Positions 51,739 through 61,107 of a stretch of DNA of 64,000 bases are shown in pieces; positions within the stretch are counted from its first letter, which is position 1; each line of letters starts with the position of its first letter. The stretch is from Flavobacterium aquaticum. Its GTDB lineage: Bacteria; Bacteroidota; Bacteroidia; Flavobacteriales; Flavobacteriaceae. The position numbers and the translations under genes are program-made. The stretch covers positions 1 through 64,000 of the forward strand of contig NZ_QLMI01000006.1 of the NCBI RefSeq assembly GCF_003259835.1. The letters run 5' to 3'. The notes under the pieces were generated by a model. The model was not told the origin of the DNA and made no database searches. It saw nothing but the letters and a program-made list of their open reading frames with translations.

Positions 51739-54198
51739 TTATTTCATCGTATCAAACAACGATTTTACTTTTATCTCTTTTGCAGCTTTATACAATTTGA
51801 CAATTCGCTTTTCATTCGGTAGCAAATCAAAATAATTATCTTCAAAAAACACTTCATTTTCAGATGAGAGAAAAACATCTTTAGCTAAAACATCCGAAGA
51901 AATTTCGATCATAAAATCATTTATAATTTTGATTTCTATGTTGGGTTTTTGAAGTTTTAAATCTTTTGGTTTAGCGAAGAAATAATTTATTTTTACTTCT
52001 TCCCAATTCACTTTTAAAACCGAACTTTTCAAATCAAATTTTTCAAATTCATCTTTAGGAATTTCATAAACATTTATACTTGTATTTTCTTTAACCGTAA
52101 CCTCTTTTGAATTTTCCCAAAGCGATTTCCCATCGAAAGAAAGTAATTCTAACTCCAATCTTACTGAATAACTTTCAAAGTTATCATTTACCAAGAACAC
52201 TTTATATATCTCATTTTCTTCATTTACCGAAAGCAGTAAATTTTCAAAACTTCTCTTAGCTTGATAATGAAACGCTTTCCAATTTCCATAATAATCCAAT
52301 GAACTCCAAGATGTAACTGGCCAACAATCATTAAATTGCCAATATAACGTTCCTTTACAATAGGGTTTGGCTCTTCGGTGGGCTTCAATTGCCGTTTTCA
52401 TTCCGCGAGCTTGCAACAATTGGGAAACATATGTATAATCTTCAAAATCTTTTGGAACTACATAATCGCGTTCCATGTATTCGTTTATGGTTTCGTAACC
52501 TGTTGGGTGTTTTTGATGATTTTTAAAAGCTTCGGAAGTGAAATTCAAATCCTCCTTATTCATGACTTTTTGTAACGTTTCTAAATTTGGCATACCTTGA
52601 AAACCGTATTCGCTCATGAAACGTCCTACTTTTTTCTCATAAATTTCAAACGGCTCTTTTCCCCACCAAACGCCCCAATAATGGGAATCGCCTTGCAATA
52701 AACTTTCCTTTCTTCCCCAACCAATCGATGGCGAAGACGACCAATAAATATTTTTTTCTTTTGGAAGTAAACTATCTAATGTCTGCGGAATCATTTCATT
52801 AAATACTTTTTTGTAATCGTTCCAAATTTGGGTTGAATCTGCTTTTGAATAATTGAATTGCTTTTGCCATCCCCAATTGTGCCAACCTTCGTCGTTTTCA
52901 TTATTACCACACCAAATCGCAATACTTGGGTGGTTTTGTAAGCGATTTACGTTATCAATTACTTCTTGTTTTACATTTTCTACAAATTTTTCATCGCCCG
53001 GATACATCGAACACGCAAACATAAAATCTTGCCACACTAAAATTCCGTTAGAGTCACAAGCTTCATAAAATACATCATCAAAATACACCCCGCCGCCCCA
53101 AACGCGAAGCATGTTCATATTCGCTTTTTTAGCATTTTCAACTAATGAAAAATAAGTAGCATCCGAAACTCGTGATAAAAAACTATCGGGTGGAACTATA
53201 TTTGCTCCTTTCATGAACACGGGTTTTCCGTTTAATTTGAAGTAAAAACTGCTTCCAACTTGGTCTTTTTCCTGAATTAATTCGATAGTTCGTAGACCAA
53301 TTTTAAGTTCTTTCTCTTCAATTTTTTGTTGGTTTTGTTCCAATGAAAAACGAAAAACATATTGATGTGGCACGCCCAAGCCATTGCTCCACCATAAAAT
53401 AGGATTCGGAATAGATATAGGAACTTTAACCACATTTTGTCCTTTTTTCAATTCAAAGGGAAATGATTTTTGACCTAATTTGATTTGATACTTTCCTGAT
53501 TTTTGGGCGAAAATGGTGAAAATAAAATCTAAATCAGCTATCGATTCATTCAAAACTTTTTGATTGTACTTTACACTTTCAATTTTAGCCGAATTCCAAA
53601 ATTTTAATTGGACTTTTTTCCAAATTCCTGCCGTTACGAATCGTGGTCCCCAATCCCAACCGAATTGATACTGCGCTTTCCGAACAAAAACACGTTCTTT
53701 TTCAGGTAAAGTATAAGATAATTTTTTCGCTTCCTCTTTTCCTTTTTGAACTGCCGAATGAAAAACAACTTTTAAATGATTGGTCCCTATTTTCAAATGT
53801 GCTTTTGCAGAAATGGTCCATTTTCGGAACATATTATCAGCTTCTAAAACTAAGTTTCCGTTCAAAAAAACAGTTGCATAAGTGTCCAAACCCTCAAATT
53901 CTAATTCGATGTTTTGATTTTTTAATTCGGATTCTGACAATGTAAAATGTGTTTCATATTCCCAATTCTCATTCTCAATCCACTGCAATTGCTTTTCATT
54001 GGCTCCAAAAAATGGATCAGGAATTAATTGGTTTTGAAACAAATCAGTATGAATAGTTCCGGGAATTGTTGCCTTATGTTTTTTATTTTCATTTTGTTTG
54101 TTGAATGTCCAGTTTTCTGATGACAAATTGAGATAGGAAGTCTGTGCTGAAACGGAATAGCAGATGAAAATTACAAATAATGTTATTTTTTTAAACAT
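51739..54198 (-). CDS. GH2 beta-mannosidase
   Basis: This 819-residue glycoside hydrolase has a signal peptide and the GH2 layout: a jelly-roll domain (NWTFNKQNENKKHKATIPGT; GLDTYATVFLNGN), an Ig-like domain and a TIM barrel with GANIVPPDSFL, MLRVWGGGVYFDD, AIWCGNNENDEGW (acid/base region, N-E at about residues 440-441) and RFMSEYGFQGMP (nucleophile Glu). It should cleave beta-1,4-mannosyl residues in the periplasm. It ends an apparent four-gene operon with CutC, aspartylglucosaminidase and GH20, which suggests the Man-beta-1,4-GlcNAc linkage of N-glycans as a target. Confidence 0.9.
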   Translation of the reverse strand: MFKKITLFVIFICYSVSAQTSYLNLSSENWTFNKQNENKKHKATIPGTIHTDLFQNQLIPDPFFGANEKQLQWIENENWEYETHFTLSESELKNQNIELEFEGLDTYATVFLNGNLVLEADNMFRKWTISAKAHLKIGTNHLKVVFHSAVQKGKEEAKKLSYTLPEKERVFVRKAQYQFGWDWGPRFVTAGIWKKVQLKFWNSAKIESVKYNQKVLNESIADLDFIFTIFAQKSGKYQIKLGQKSFPFELKKGQNVVKVPISIPNPILWWSNGLGVPHQYVFRFSLEQNQQKIEEKELKIGLRTIELIQEKDQVGSSFYFKLNGKPVFMKGANIVPPDSFLSRVSDATYFSLVENAKKANMNMLRVWGGGVYFDDVFYEACDSNGILVWQDFMFACSMYPGDEKFVENVKQEVIDNVNRLQNHPSIAIWCGNNENDEGWHNWGWQKQFNYSKADSTQIWNDYKKVFNEMIPQTLDSLLPKEKNIYWSSSPSIGWGRKESLLQGDSHYWGVWWGKEPFEIYEKKVGRFMSEYGFQGMPNLETLQKVMNKEDLNFTSEAFKNHQKHPTGYETINEYMERDYVVPKDFEDYTYVSQLLQARGMKTAIEAHRRAKPYCKGTLYWQFNDCWPVTSWSSLDYYGNWKAFHYQAKRSFENLLLSVNEENEIYKVFLVNDNFESYSVRLELELLSFDGKSLWENSKEVTVKENTSINVYEIPKDEFEKFDLKSSVLKVNWEEVKINYFFAKPKDLKLQKPNIEIKIINDFMIEISSDVLAKDVFLSSENEVFFEDNYFDLLPNEKRIVKLYKAAKEIKVKSLFDTMK

Positions 54199-54248
54199 AT
54201 AAGTCACATAAGTTTTTAGAGTGAAAGCTTAAAATTTAAGAAGTTCAT

Positions 54249-54926
54249 TTAAGATTGTAGCTTTTTCTTTAGTTGGATGATTTCTTCTGGATTAGCAATT
54301 TCACTTCCATCTGTAATCGCTGATGAATGATACCAATTCGCTTTTACCATTTCATTTAATTCCGATATATTAGTCGAACGCAATCCGCCACCGGGCATGA
54401 TTTCGATTCGATTATTCGCTTGAATGACTAATTGTCTTAAAACTTCTTTTCCTTCCATGACATTTGGAAAAGTTCCAGAAGTTAGAATCGTTGAAAATCC
54501 ACAAGAAATAGCATCTACTAAAGCTTTTTTGTAATCTAAAACTTCATCAAAAGCTCTGTGAAATGTACATGGAAATGGTTTTGCTAAATCAACCAAAGCT
54601 TTATTTTGTTCAATATTAATCGTATTATCATATTTCATAATCCCGAAAACAAAGCCGTTGACTCCTAATTTCTTGATGGCTTCGATTTCCGATTTCATTT
54701 GTTCAAATTCAGCACCAGAATAGACGAAATTTCCTCCTCTTAGTCGAATCATCACATATAAATCAATAGTCAAATTTTCTCGAGCTTGTTGAATCGTTTC
54801 AATTGTTGGAGTTGTACCACCAACGGACATATCAGCGCATAATTCTACTCTATCAGCTCCAGATTTTTGTGCAATTAGAGCAGATTCAAGGTTAAAACAA
54901 GCTATTTCGATTTTTTTTAAATTCAT
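54249..54926 (-). CDS. cutC: CutC family protein
   Basis: This 225-residue TIM-barrel protein belongs to the CutC family, named for copper homeostasis though the role is not settled. Motifs are IEIACFNLESALIAQKSGAD, RVELCADMSVGGTTP, VMIRLRGGNFVYS, TFHRAFDEV, ILTSGTFPNVMEG and IMPGGGLRS. CutC genes are often found in sugar-degradation loci of Bacteroidota, in line with its place here between two glycosidases. ATG at 54926 is preferred; an in-frame ATG at 55001 runs through the inverted repeat upstream. Confidence 0.9.
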   Translation of the reverse strand: MNLKKIEIACFNLESALIAQKSGADRVELCADMSVGGTTPTIETIQQARENLTIDLYVMIRLRGGNFVYSGAEFEQMKSEIEAIKKLGVNGFVFGIMKYDNTINIEQNKALVDLAKPFPCTFHRAFDEVLDYKKALVDAISCGFSTILTSGTFPNVMEGKEVLRQLVIQANNRIEIMPGGGLRSTNISELNEMVKANWYHSSAITDGSEIANPEEIIQLKKKLQS

Positions 54927-54936
54927 AAATATGTTT

Positions 54937-55064
54937 TTAACCACATAGAAACATAGTTTCTTTTGGAATGTAATAAGTCGTTTCACTAACATAGGAAACA
55001 TATACTTTGTGAATCCATAAATGGACTCTGTAAAACTTTTCTATCTATGTTTCTATGTGGTTAA
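54937..55064. repeat. 20-bp inverted repeat flanking the CutC upstream gap
   Basis: TTAACCACATAGAAACATAG (54937-54956) and its exact complement (55045-55064) are 88 bp apart. They fill the whole gap between cutC and the aspartylglucosaminidase gene. Confidence 0.8.
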
Positions 55065-55069
55065 TAAAA

Positions 55070-56071
55070 CTAAGTTTTTAAATAATAATTCGCATCAATT
55101 AATTTATTTCCTGTTGCGTCGTGAACGGCATAATTGAAACCTCCTTGTACACAATACGAACCATATTCTCCTTTTTTATTTAGAGCGATGAAACCAACTT
55201 GAATATCTTTTAAATTTTTTCCACGATTTTGCGTCAGTTTTACAATTCGCATTACCGCTTCTTCACATGCTTTTTGAGGTGATTTTCCTTGACGCATTAA
55301 TTCCACTACCAAATGACAACCCGTAATTCGGATTACTTCTTCACCATGACCTGTTGCTGTTGCGGCTCCAATTTCGTTATCCACATACAAACCAGCACCG
55401 ATAATAGGAGAATCACCTACTCTTCCATGCATTTTGAATGCCATACCACTTGTAGTGCACGCGCCCGATAAATTGCCATGCGCATCTAACGCAATCATTC
55501 CGATAGTGTCGTGATTTTCAATGTTGGCTTTTGGTAAATATTCACTGGTTTTTAGCCATTCCTTCCATTCTTTTTCGGAAGCTTCCAACAATAAATTTTC
55601 CTTTTGAAATCCTTGAGATAAGGCAAATTGCAAAGCACCTTCACCAACCAACATTACATGAGGCGTTTTCTCCATCACCATTCTTGCTACAGAAATAGGA
55701 TGTTTTATGTGCTCCAAACACGCTACCGAACCAATATTCGAAAATTCATCCATAATACAAGCGTCTAATGTTACGCGACCATCTCTATCTGGACGACCGC
55801 CGTAACCTACACTTCTTTCATTTGGATCGCCTTCTGGAATTTTCACACCAGCTTCTACTGCATCTAAAGCGCGACTTTTATTTTTCAGTACTTCCCAAGC
55901 AGCTTCGTTGGCTTTCAAACCGAAATTCCATGTAGAAAGTACGATTGGTTTGTTAGTTTTTCCTGAATTGGTATCAATTTCATTCTCCTCAGATTTTCCA
56001 TTGAAAGCCTGAAACGCTACGCCTGCAGTTGCTAATGCGGTTGTCTTTAAAAAATTTCTTCTGTTTGTCAT
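55070..56071 (-). CDS. N4-(beta-N-acetylglucosaminyl)-L-asparaginase
   Basis: This 333-residue Ntn-hydrolase splits the GlcNAc-Asn bond of degraded glycopeptides. The N-terminus has a Tat-like signal, MTNRRNFLKTTALATAGVAF, so export may occur folded. The self-cleavage and catalytic Thr is in NHDTIGMIALD (about residue 180), followed by GACTTSGMAFK, GRVGDSPIIGAGLYVD and AATATGHGEE, all typical of aspartylglucosaminidase. A close and studied relative comes from Elizabethkingia. The start shares one base with the stop of the GH20 gene. Confidence 0.92.
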   Translation of the reverse strand: MTNRRNFLKTTALATAGVAFQAFNGKSEENEIDTNSGKTNKPIVLSTWNFGLKANEAAWEVLKNKSRALDAVEAGVKIPEGDPNERSVGYGGRPDRDGRVTLDACIMDEFSNIGSVACLEHIKHPISVARMVMEKTPHVMLVGEGALQFALSQGFQKENLLLEASEKEWKEWLKTSEYLPKANIENHDTIGMIALDAHGNLSGACTTSGMAFKMHGRVGDSPIIGAGLYVDNEIGAATATGHGEEVIRITGCHLVVELMRQGKSPQKACEEAVMRIVKLTQNRGKNLKDIQVGFIALNKKGEYGSYCVQGGFNYAVHDATGNKLIDANYYLKT

Positions 56072-58332
56072 TATTCTACACTTATTTCGTCTACAAATAA
56101 CCAACTATTGGAACCTGCTCCTGGATTTCCATCGGCAATGATTCCGTTATTTTCTGCAATGACTTTTATAAATTGAACGTTTTGTTTGTCAAATTCCACC
56201 ACAATTTTTCCTTTATTTTCCTGAATTTCTTTGGAAGAAACAATTGTGATTGGAATATAATTTTTACCATCTTTTGAAACTAAAATTCCGATTCTTTTGG
56301 GATAATAAATCCAACTTCCTTCTGAAGAAAGCGTATTGATGCTGATTTTTGAAATTGTTTCTGTTTTTCCTAAATCGATAGTGGCATTCATATCTTTTCC
56401 CCAAAAACCTAACCAATCTCTACCGAATTTTGAAGGATTTCCTTTCATTCCATCTACCAAAGTAAAACTTCCACCGATTCCATAATTTTCATGTGGTTGA
56501 TGAACCAATTCAATCTTTTTCCCAGTTGATTTAGTTATGAAAAACGATTGTTCGATAGTAGCACTTTTTGCTTTTCCATTTTCGAAATAAGCCGCTTTTA
56601 TGGTTTGATTTTTAGCAACTAGAATTGGTTTTTCATAAGGTATCGAATTCGTATTCGGTTCCGAACCATCGGTTGTATATTTGATTCCGTTTGGATTTGC
56701 TGATTTTAATTCGAATGCTACTCCATTTTCGGCTGGTTGTACTTTTGAAGTTACTTCAAAAATAGCTTTGCTGTAATTGATTCCTTTTTTATCATATATT
56801 TCAAAATGTGAAATCAATCTTTTTTCGAATTCTTTGTATTCTTTCGGATTGGATGTTCCCCAAACGACTTCTGAAAGCGCTACTATCCTTGGAAAAAGCA
56901 TATATTCAACGTGTTCTGTTGTGTTGATATATTCCGTCCAAAGATTAGCTTGAGCACCTAAAATATATTTCGATTCTTCCGCAGAAAGTTCTTTTGGAAT
57001 AGGATTAAAAGAATACACTTTTTCCACATTGGTGTAACCGCCAAAAGCAATCGGTTCGTTCTTAGGTTCGCCTTGATAATGGTCGAAATAACAGTGCGAT
57101 CCTGGCGACATTACTACAAAATGTTTTTGTTTCGCTGCTGCAATTCCGCCTTCGGTGCCACGCCAACTCATTACGGCTGCGTTTGGGGCTAATCCTCCTT
57201 CTAAAATTTCGTCCCAACCAATGATTTTTCGACCTTTGCTGTTGACAAATTTTTCGATTCTTTGAATGAAATAACTTTGTAATTCGTGTTCGTCTTTTAA
57301 GTTTTCATCTTTGATTCTTTTTTGACAATGCGGACAACTTTTCCAACGTACTTTTGGAGATTCATCGCCGCCAATGTGAATGTATTCAGAAGGAAATAAA
57401 GCCATTACTTCTGTCAAAATATTTTCTAAAAATGTAAAGGTTTCATCTTTTGGACAAAAAACATCTTCTAAAACACCCCAAGTTTTTCCTACATCAAAAG
57501 GTCCGCCAGTACATGAAAATTCAGGATACGATGCTAATGCCGCTAGAGCATGACCTGGCATTTCGATTTCGGGAACAATGGTAATGTGTCGCTCTTTGGC
57601 GTAGGCTACAATTTCTTTGATTTCATCTTGGGTATAAAATCCACCATAGCGAATGTTGTCGAAAGTTTGGTCAGTATAATGTCCAATCATGGAGCCGTTT
57701 CGCCAAGCGCCGACTTCGGTTAATTTGGGATATTTTTTGATTTCAATGCGCCAACCTTGATCATCGGTTAAATGCCAATGAAAGGTGTTCATTTTGTACA
57801 TCGCTAAATAATCAATGTATTTTTTGATGAAATCTTTTGGAAAGAAATGACGACAAACGTCGAGATGCATGCCGCGCCATTGGAATTTGGGTTCGTCAGT
57901 TATACTTAAACAAGGTATTTTAATTTCGAGTGATTTCTCTAATGGAAGTAATTGAATTAATGTTTGAATACCGTAGAAAGTTCCGTGAGTTTCAGTTGCT
58001 TTTATAACCACTTCATTCTTTGAAATTGATAAATTATACCATTCCTTAAAAGACTTTTTCTCTTCAATAATTTTAGTTAAAAATACAATTTTAGATTTTG
58101 ATTTAGAAGAAGTTGTAATTTCTAAATTTAAACCTAATTGTTGCTTTATGATTTGTTGTAAATACTTTGCTTCAAAAGAATTTTTATCGGCTTGAATCAC
58201 TGTTTTCGAGTTCATAACAAAAGAACCAGAATGATATTCAATGTTTTGCGGCTTCGGAATTAAATTAAGATTCTGTTGTGCTACGCTAATTACAGAAATA
58301 AGCAACAACAAAGTCAGTATTTTGTATTTCAT
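56071..58332 (-). CDS. GH20 beta-N-acetylhexosaminidase
   Basis: This 753-residue enzyme has a signal peptide (MKYKILTLLLLISVISVAQQ), a GH20b domain (LIPKPQNIEYHSGSFVMN), a TIM barrel and C-terminal chitobiase-like and F5/8-type beta domains. Catalytic features are GMHLDVCRHFFPKDF, WHLTDDQGWRIEI and YIHIGGDESPKVRW (D-E pair, about residues 330-331). It removes terminal GlcNAc or GalNAc. It is the first gene of the operon, upstream of aspartylglucosaminidase. ATG at 58332 is used; an in-frame ATG at 58395 lies in the terminator of hppA. Confidence 0.92.
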   Translation of the reverse strand: MKYKILTLLLLISVISVAQQNLNLIPKPQNIEYHSGSFVMNSKTVIQADKNSFEAKYLQQIIKQQLGLNLEITTSSKSKSKIVFLTKIIEEKKSFKEWYNLSISKNEVVIKATETHGTFYGIQTLIQLLPLEKSLEIKIPCLSITDEPKFQWRGMHLDVCRHFFPKDFIKKYIDYLAMYKMNTFHWHLTDDQGWRIEIKKYPKLTEVGAWRNGSMIGHYTDQTFDNIRYGGFYTQDEIKEIVAYAKERHITIVPEIEMPGHALAALASYPEFSCTGGPFDVGKTWGVLEDVFCPKDETFTFLENILTEVMALFPSEYIHIGGDESPKVRWKSCPHCQKRIKDENLKDEHELQSYFIQRIEKFVNSKGRKIIGWDEILEGGLAPNAAVMSWRGTEGGIAAAKQKHFVVMSPGSHCYFDHYQGEPKNEPIAFGGYTNVEKVYSFNPIPKELSAEESKYILGAQANLWTEYINTTEHVEYMLFPRIVALSEVVWGTSNPKEYKEFEKRLISHFEIYDKKGINYSKAIFEVTSKVQPAENGVAFELKSANPNGIKYTTDGSEPNTNSIPYEKPILVAKNQTIKAAYFENGKAKSATIEQSFFITKSTGKKIELVHQPHENYGIGGSFTLVDGMKGNPSKFGRDWLGFWGKDMNATIDLGKTETISKISINTLSSEGSWIYYPKRIGILVSKDGKNYIPITIVSSKEIQENKGKIVVEFDKQNVQFIKVIAENNGIIADGNPGAGSNSWLFVDEISVE

Positions 58333-58361
58333 TGGAGTTGTGTTTGTTTCGCTAAAATTAA

Positions 58362-58392
58362 ATAAAAAAACCGCACATTGCTGTACGGTTTT
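58362..58392 (-). terminator. hppA terminator
   Basis: AACCGTACA / TGTGCGGTT (one mismatched pair) with a 4-nt loop is followed by TTTTTATTT on the minus strand. Confidence 0.7.
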
Positions 58393-58413
58393 CATTATTT
58401 ATGTTGAAAAAGA

Positions 58414-60993
58414 TTATTTTCCTAGTTCAGCAATTTTTGCTTCTACTTCTAAATCGTCTCCTTCGAAAACTTTTTCTTCAGTAGTTTCTTTACCATCTAC
58501 CATTTTAGTTAAAGTAACGGTTGCTTTTACTTTTCCGTTAGCATCTTTTACTTTTTTAACTTCCATGTTGATGATTTCTTGGTGCTCGTCGTGGTTGCAG
58601 TTTGGTCCGTGAACATGTTTTTCTTTACCAATGAATTTTCCGTTTTCGTCATACATTGACATGCATTTTTCTTTACATTCTTCAGAACAACCATTCTCTT
58701 CACACATTTTAGCGCATTCCTCTTTTGTCATGTCAGCACATTTAGACATGTCGCATTTTCCTTTGTCGCAACACATCATTTCTGTTTTTGCACAACAAGC
58801 ACCTTTTTCAGTTGTAGCACCGTGACCTCCTAAGATTGGAGCGATTACTAAACCAATCAAACACGTTAATTTAATCAAGATGTTCATTGATGGTCCAGAA
58901 GTATCTTTAAATGGATCTCCAACTGTATCTCCAGTTACCGCTGCTTTGTGCGCATCAGAACCTTTGTATGTCATTTCTCCATTAATCATAACTCCAGCTT
59001 CGAAAGATTTTTTAGCATTATCCCAAGCACCACCAGCATTATTTTGGAAAACTGCCCAAAGTACACCTGAAACCGTAACTCCCGCCATATAACCACCTAA
59101 CATTTCAGCGATTAATTGGTTGTTATCTGCGTAAACTAATTTACCTAATAATACAATTGCAATTGGGAAACCGATTGTTAAAATTCCTGGCAACATCATT
59201 TCGCGTAAAGCTGCTTTTGTAGAAATTTCAACACATTTTCCGTATTCTGGTTTGCCAGTTCCTTCCATAATTCCTGGAATTTCTTTAAACTGACGACGTA
59301 CTTCATATACCATGTCCATTGCTGCTTTACCAACAGAATTCATTGCTAATGCAGAGAAAACTACAGGAATCATACCTCCAACGAATAACATTGCTAATAC
59401 AGGAGCTTTGAAGATGTTGATACCATCAATACCTGTGAAAGTTACATAAGCAGCAAATAAAGCTAACGAAGTTAATGCAGCCGAAGCGATTGCGAAACCT
59501 TTTCCAGTTGCAGCAGTTGTGTTACCAACTGAATCTAAAATATCGGTTCTTGTACGAACTTCTTTTGGTAATTCACTCATTTCAGCGATTCCTCCTGCGT
59601 TATCTGAAATTGGTCCGAACGCGTCGATTGCTAATTGCATTGCTGTTGTTGCCATCATTGCAGAAGCGGCTAAAGCAACACCATAAAATCCTGCTAAAGC
59701 ATATGTTGACCAAATTGCAGCTCCGAATAATAATACGGTTGGGAAAGTTGAAATCATACCCGTAGCTAAACCAGCGATTACGTTAGTTCCTGCTCCAGTT
59801 GAAGATTTTTGTACAATTGCTAATACTGGTTTTGTACCTAATCCTGTGTAATATTCTGTAACTGATGAAATAGCTCCACCAACAAATAATCCGATTAAAG
59901 TAGCGTAGAAAACACGCATTGCTGAAATTTCTTGTGCACCTTCTCCGAAGAATTCCATTGTCATTACTTCAGGAAGCATGAATTTCACTAAAAAGAAACA
60001 AGAAACGGCTGTTAAAGCGATAGAAACCCAGTTTCCAATGTTTAATGCTTTTTGTACTTGAGCTTCTTTAGCATCGTCACTTGAAATTTTGACTAACATT
60101 GTTCCAATGATAGAAAATAAAATTCCGAAACCAGCGATTGCCATTGGTAATAAAATTGGTCCAATTCCGCCAAAAGCGTCATCGATTTTACCACCCATAT
60201 CTTTAATTACGTAATTTCCTAAAACCATTGCCGCTAAAACGGTTGCTACATACGAACCAAACAAATCGGCACCCATTCCGGCAACGTCTCCAACGTTATC
60301 ACCAACGTTATCTGCAATAGTAGCAGGATTACGTGGATCGTCTTCTGGAATTCCAGCTTCTACTTTTCCTACTAAGTCAGCACCTACATCGGCAGCTTTA
60401 GTGTAAATTCCTCCACCAACACGAGCGAACAATGCGATAGATTCAGCACCTAATGAAAAACCAGCTAAAGTTTCAAGAACGATAGTCATGTCATCTGTTG
60501 ATGTCCATTCTCCATTCATGAAAAATCTAAAAAATATGATAAAGAATCCTGTTAATCCTAAAACAGCTAAACCTGCAACACCTAATCCCATTACCGTTCC
60601 ACCACCAAAAGAAACTTTTAATGCTTGTGGTAAACTTGTACGAGCGGCTTGCGTAGTTCTAACATTAGTTTTAGTTGCGATTTTCATTCCAATATTACCT
60701 GCATAAGCAGAAAATATAGCTCCGAAAATAAATGCGATTACGATTAACCAATGTGTTGTTGGAACAATAAATGAAATTCCCGCAAGAACCGCACTCGCTC
60801 CAAGAACGAAAAACGTTAATAATTTGTATTCTGCTTTTAAAAATGCTAAGGCTCCTTCGTAGATGTAATCTGAAATTTCTTTCATTTTTCCATCTCCGGC
60901 GTCTTGTTTAAGAACCCAAGCGCGTTTGGCAGCCATAAATGCCAATCCTAATAGTGCCATGACTATAGGAACATAAATCATCATTGATTCCAT
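58414..60993 (-). CDS. hppA: Ion-translocating membrane pyrophosphatase with Cys-rich tail
   Basis: This 859-residue protein has about 16 membrane helices and hydrolyses pyrophosphate to pump H+ or Na+. Key motifs are DVGADLVGKVEAGIPEDDPR, NPATIADNVGDNVGDVAGMG and SDNAGGIAEM. GNTTAATGKGF has Ala where K+-independent enzymes have Lys, so it should be K+-dependent. After the core (ending about residue 723) is an added tail of about 136 residues with 12 Cys and several His: GACC, CCDKGKC, KEECAKMCEENGC, CSEECKEKC and HVHGPNCNHDEH. Then comes a charged beta-like segment. Such a tail is unusual and might bind metal. ATG at 60993 is chosen. Confidence 0.93.
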   Translation of the reverse strand: MESMMIYVPIVMALLGLAFMAAKRAWVLKQDAGDGKMKEISDYIYEGALAFLKAEYKLLTFFVLGASAVLAGISFIVPTTHWLIVIAFIFGAIFSAYAGNIGMKIATKTNVRTTQAARTSLPQALKVSFGGGTVMGLGVAGLAVLGLTGFFIIFFRFFMNGEWTSTDDMTIVLETLAGFSLGAESIALFARVGGGIYTKAADVGADLVGKVEAGIPEDDPRNPATIADNVGDNVGDVAGMGADLFGSYVATVLAAMVLGNYVIKDMGGKIDDAFGGIGPILLPMAIAGFGILFSIIGTMLVKISSDDAKEAQVQKALNIGNWVSIALTAVSCFFLVKFMLPEVMTMEFFGEGAQEISAMRVFYATLIGLFVGGAISSVTEYYTGLGTKPVLAIVQKSSTGAGTNVIAGLATGMISTFPTVLLFGAAIWSTYALAGFYGVALAASAMMATTAMQLAIDAFGPISDNAGGIAEMSELPKEVRTRTDILDSVGNTTAATGKGFAIASAALTSLALFAAYVTFTGIDGINIFKAPVLAMLFVGGMIPVVFSALAMNSVGKAAMDMVYEVRRQFKEIPGIMEGTGKPEYGKCVEISTKAALREMMLPGILTIGFPIAIVLLGKLVYADNNQLIAEMLGGYMAGVTVSGVLWAVFQNNAGGAWDNAKKSFEAGVMINGEMTYKGSDAHKAAVTGDTVGDPFKDTSGPSMNILIKLTCLIGLVIAPILGGHGATTEKGACCAKTEMMCCDKGKCDMSKCADMTKEECAKMCEENGCSEECKEKCMSMYDENGKFIGKEKHVHGPNCNHDEHQEIINMEVKKVKDANGKVKATVTLTKMVDGKETTEEKVFEGDDLEVEAKIAELGK

Positions 60994-61050
60994 AAAATAT
61001 AATTTAGTTTTGGTGTTTGTTAATTTTATGGTAATATTAAGAAAATAAAA

Positions 61051-61088
61051 CAAAAAAGGCAATATTTTATTAAAAATACTGCCTTTTA
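61051..61088 (-). terminator. Terminator downstream of ppa
   Basis: AAAAGGCAGTATTTT / AAAATATTGCCTTTT (one mismatch) leads into T residues. It separates ppa from hppA. Confidence 0.8.
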
Positions 61089-61107
61089 TTTATTTCAAAA
61101 AAAGAAA

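Noticed and set aside
55070..56071. Ordinary L-asparaginase or isoaspartyl peptidase
   Set aside because: The H-D-T-I-G-M motif, the R-V-G-D-S-P-I-I-G-A-G-L segment and the glycosidase neighbours favour aspartylglucosaminidase.
59475..59765. Long open frame opposite hppA
   Set aside because: It mirrors the codon pattern of the hppA membrane helices and lacks any independent support; the same holds for other antisense frames.
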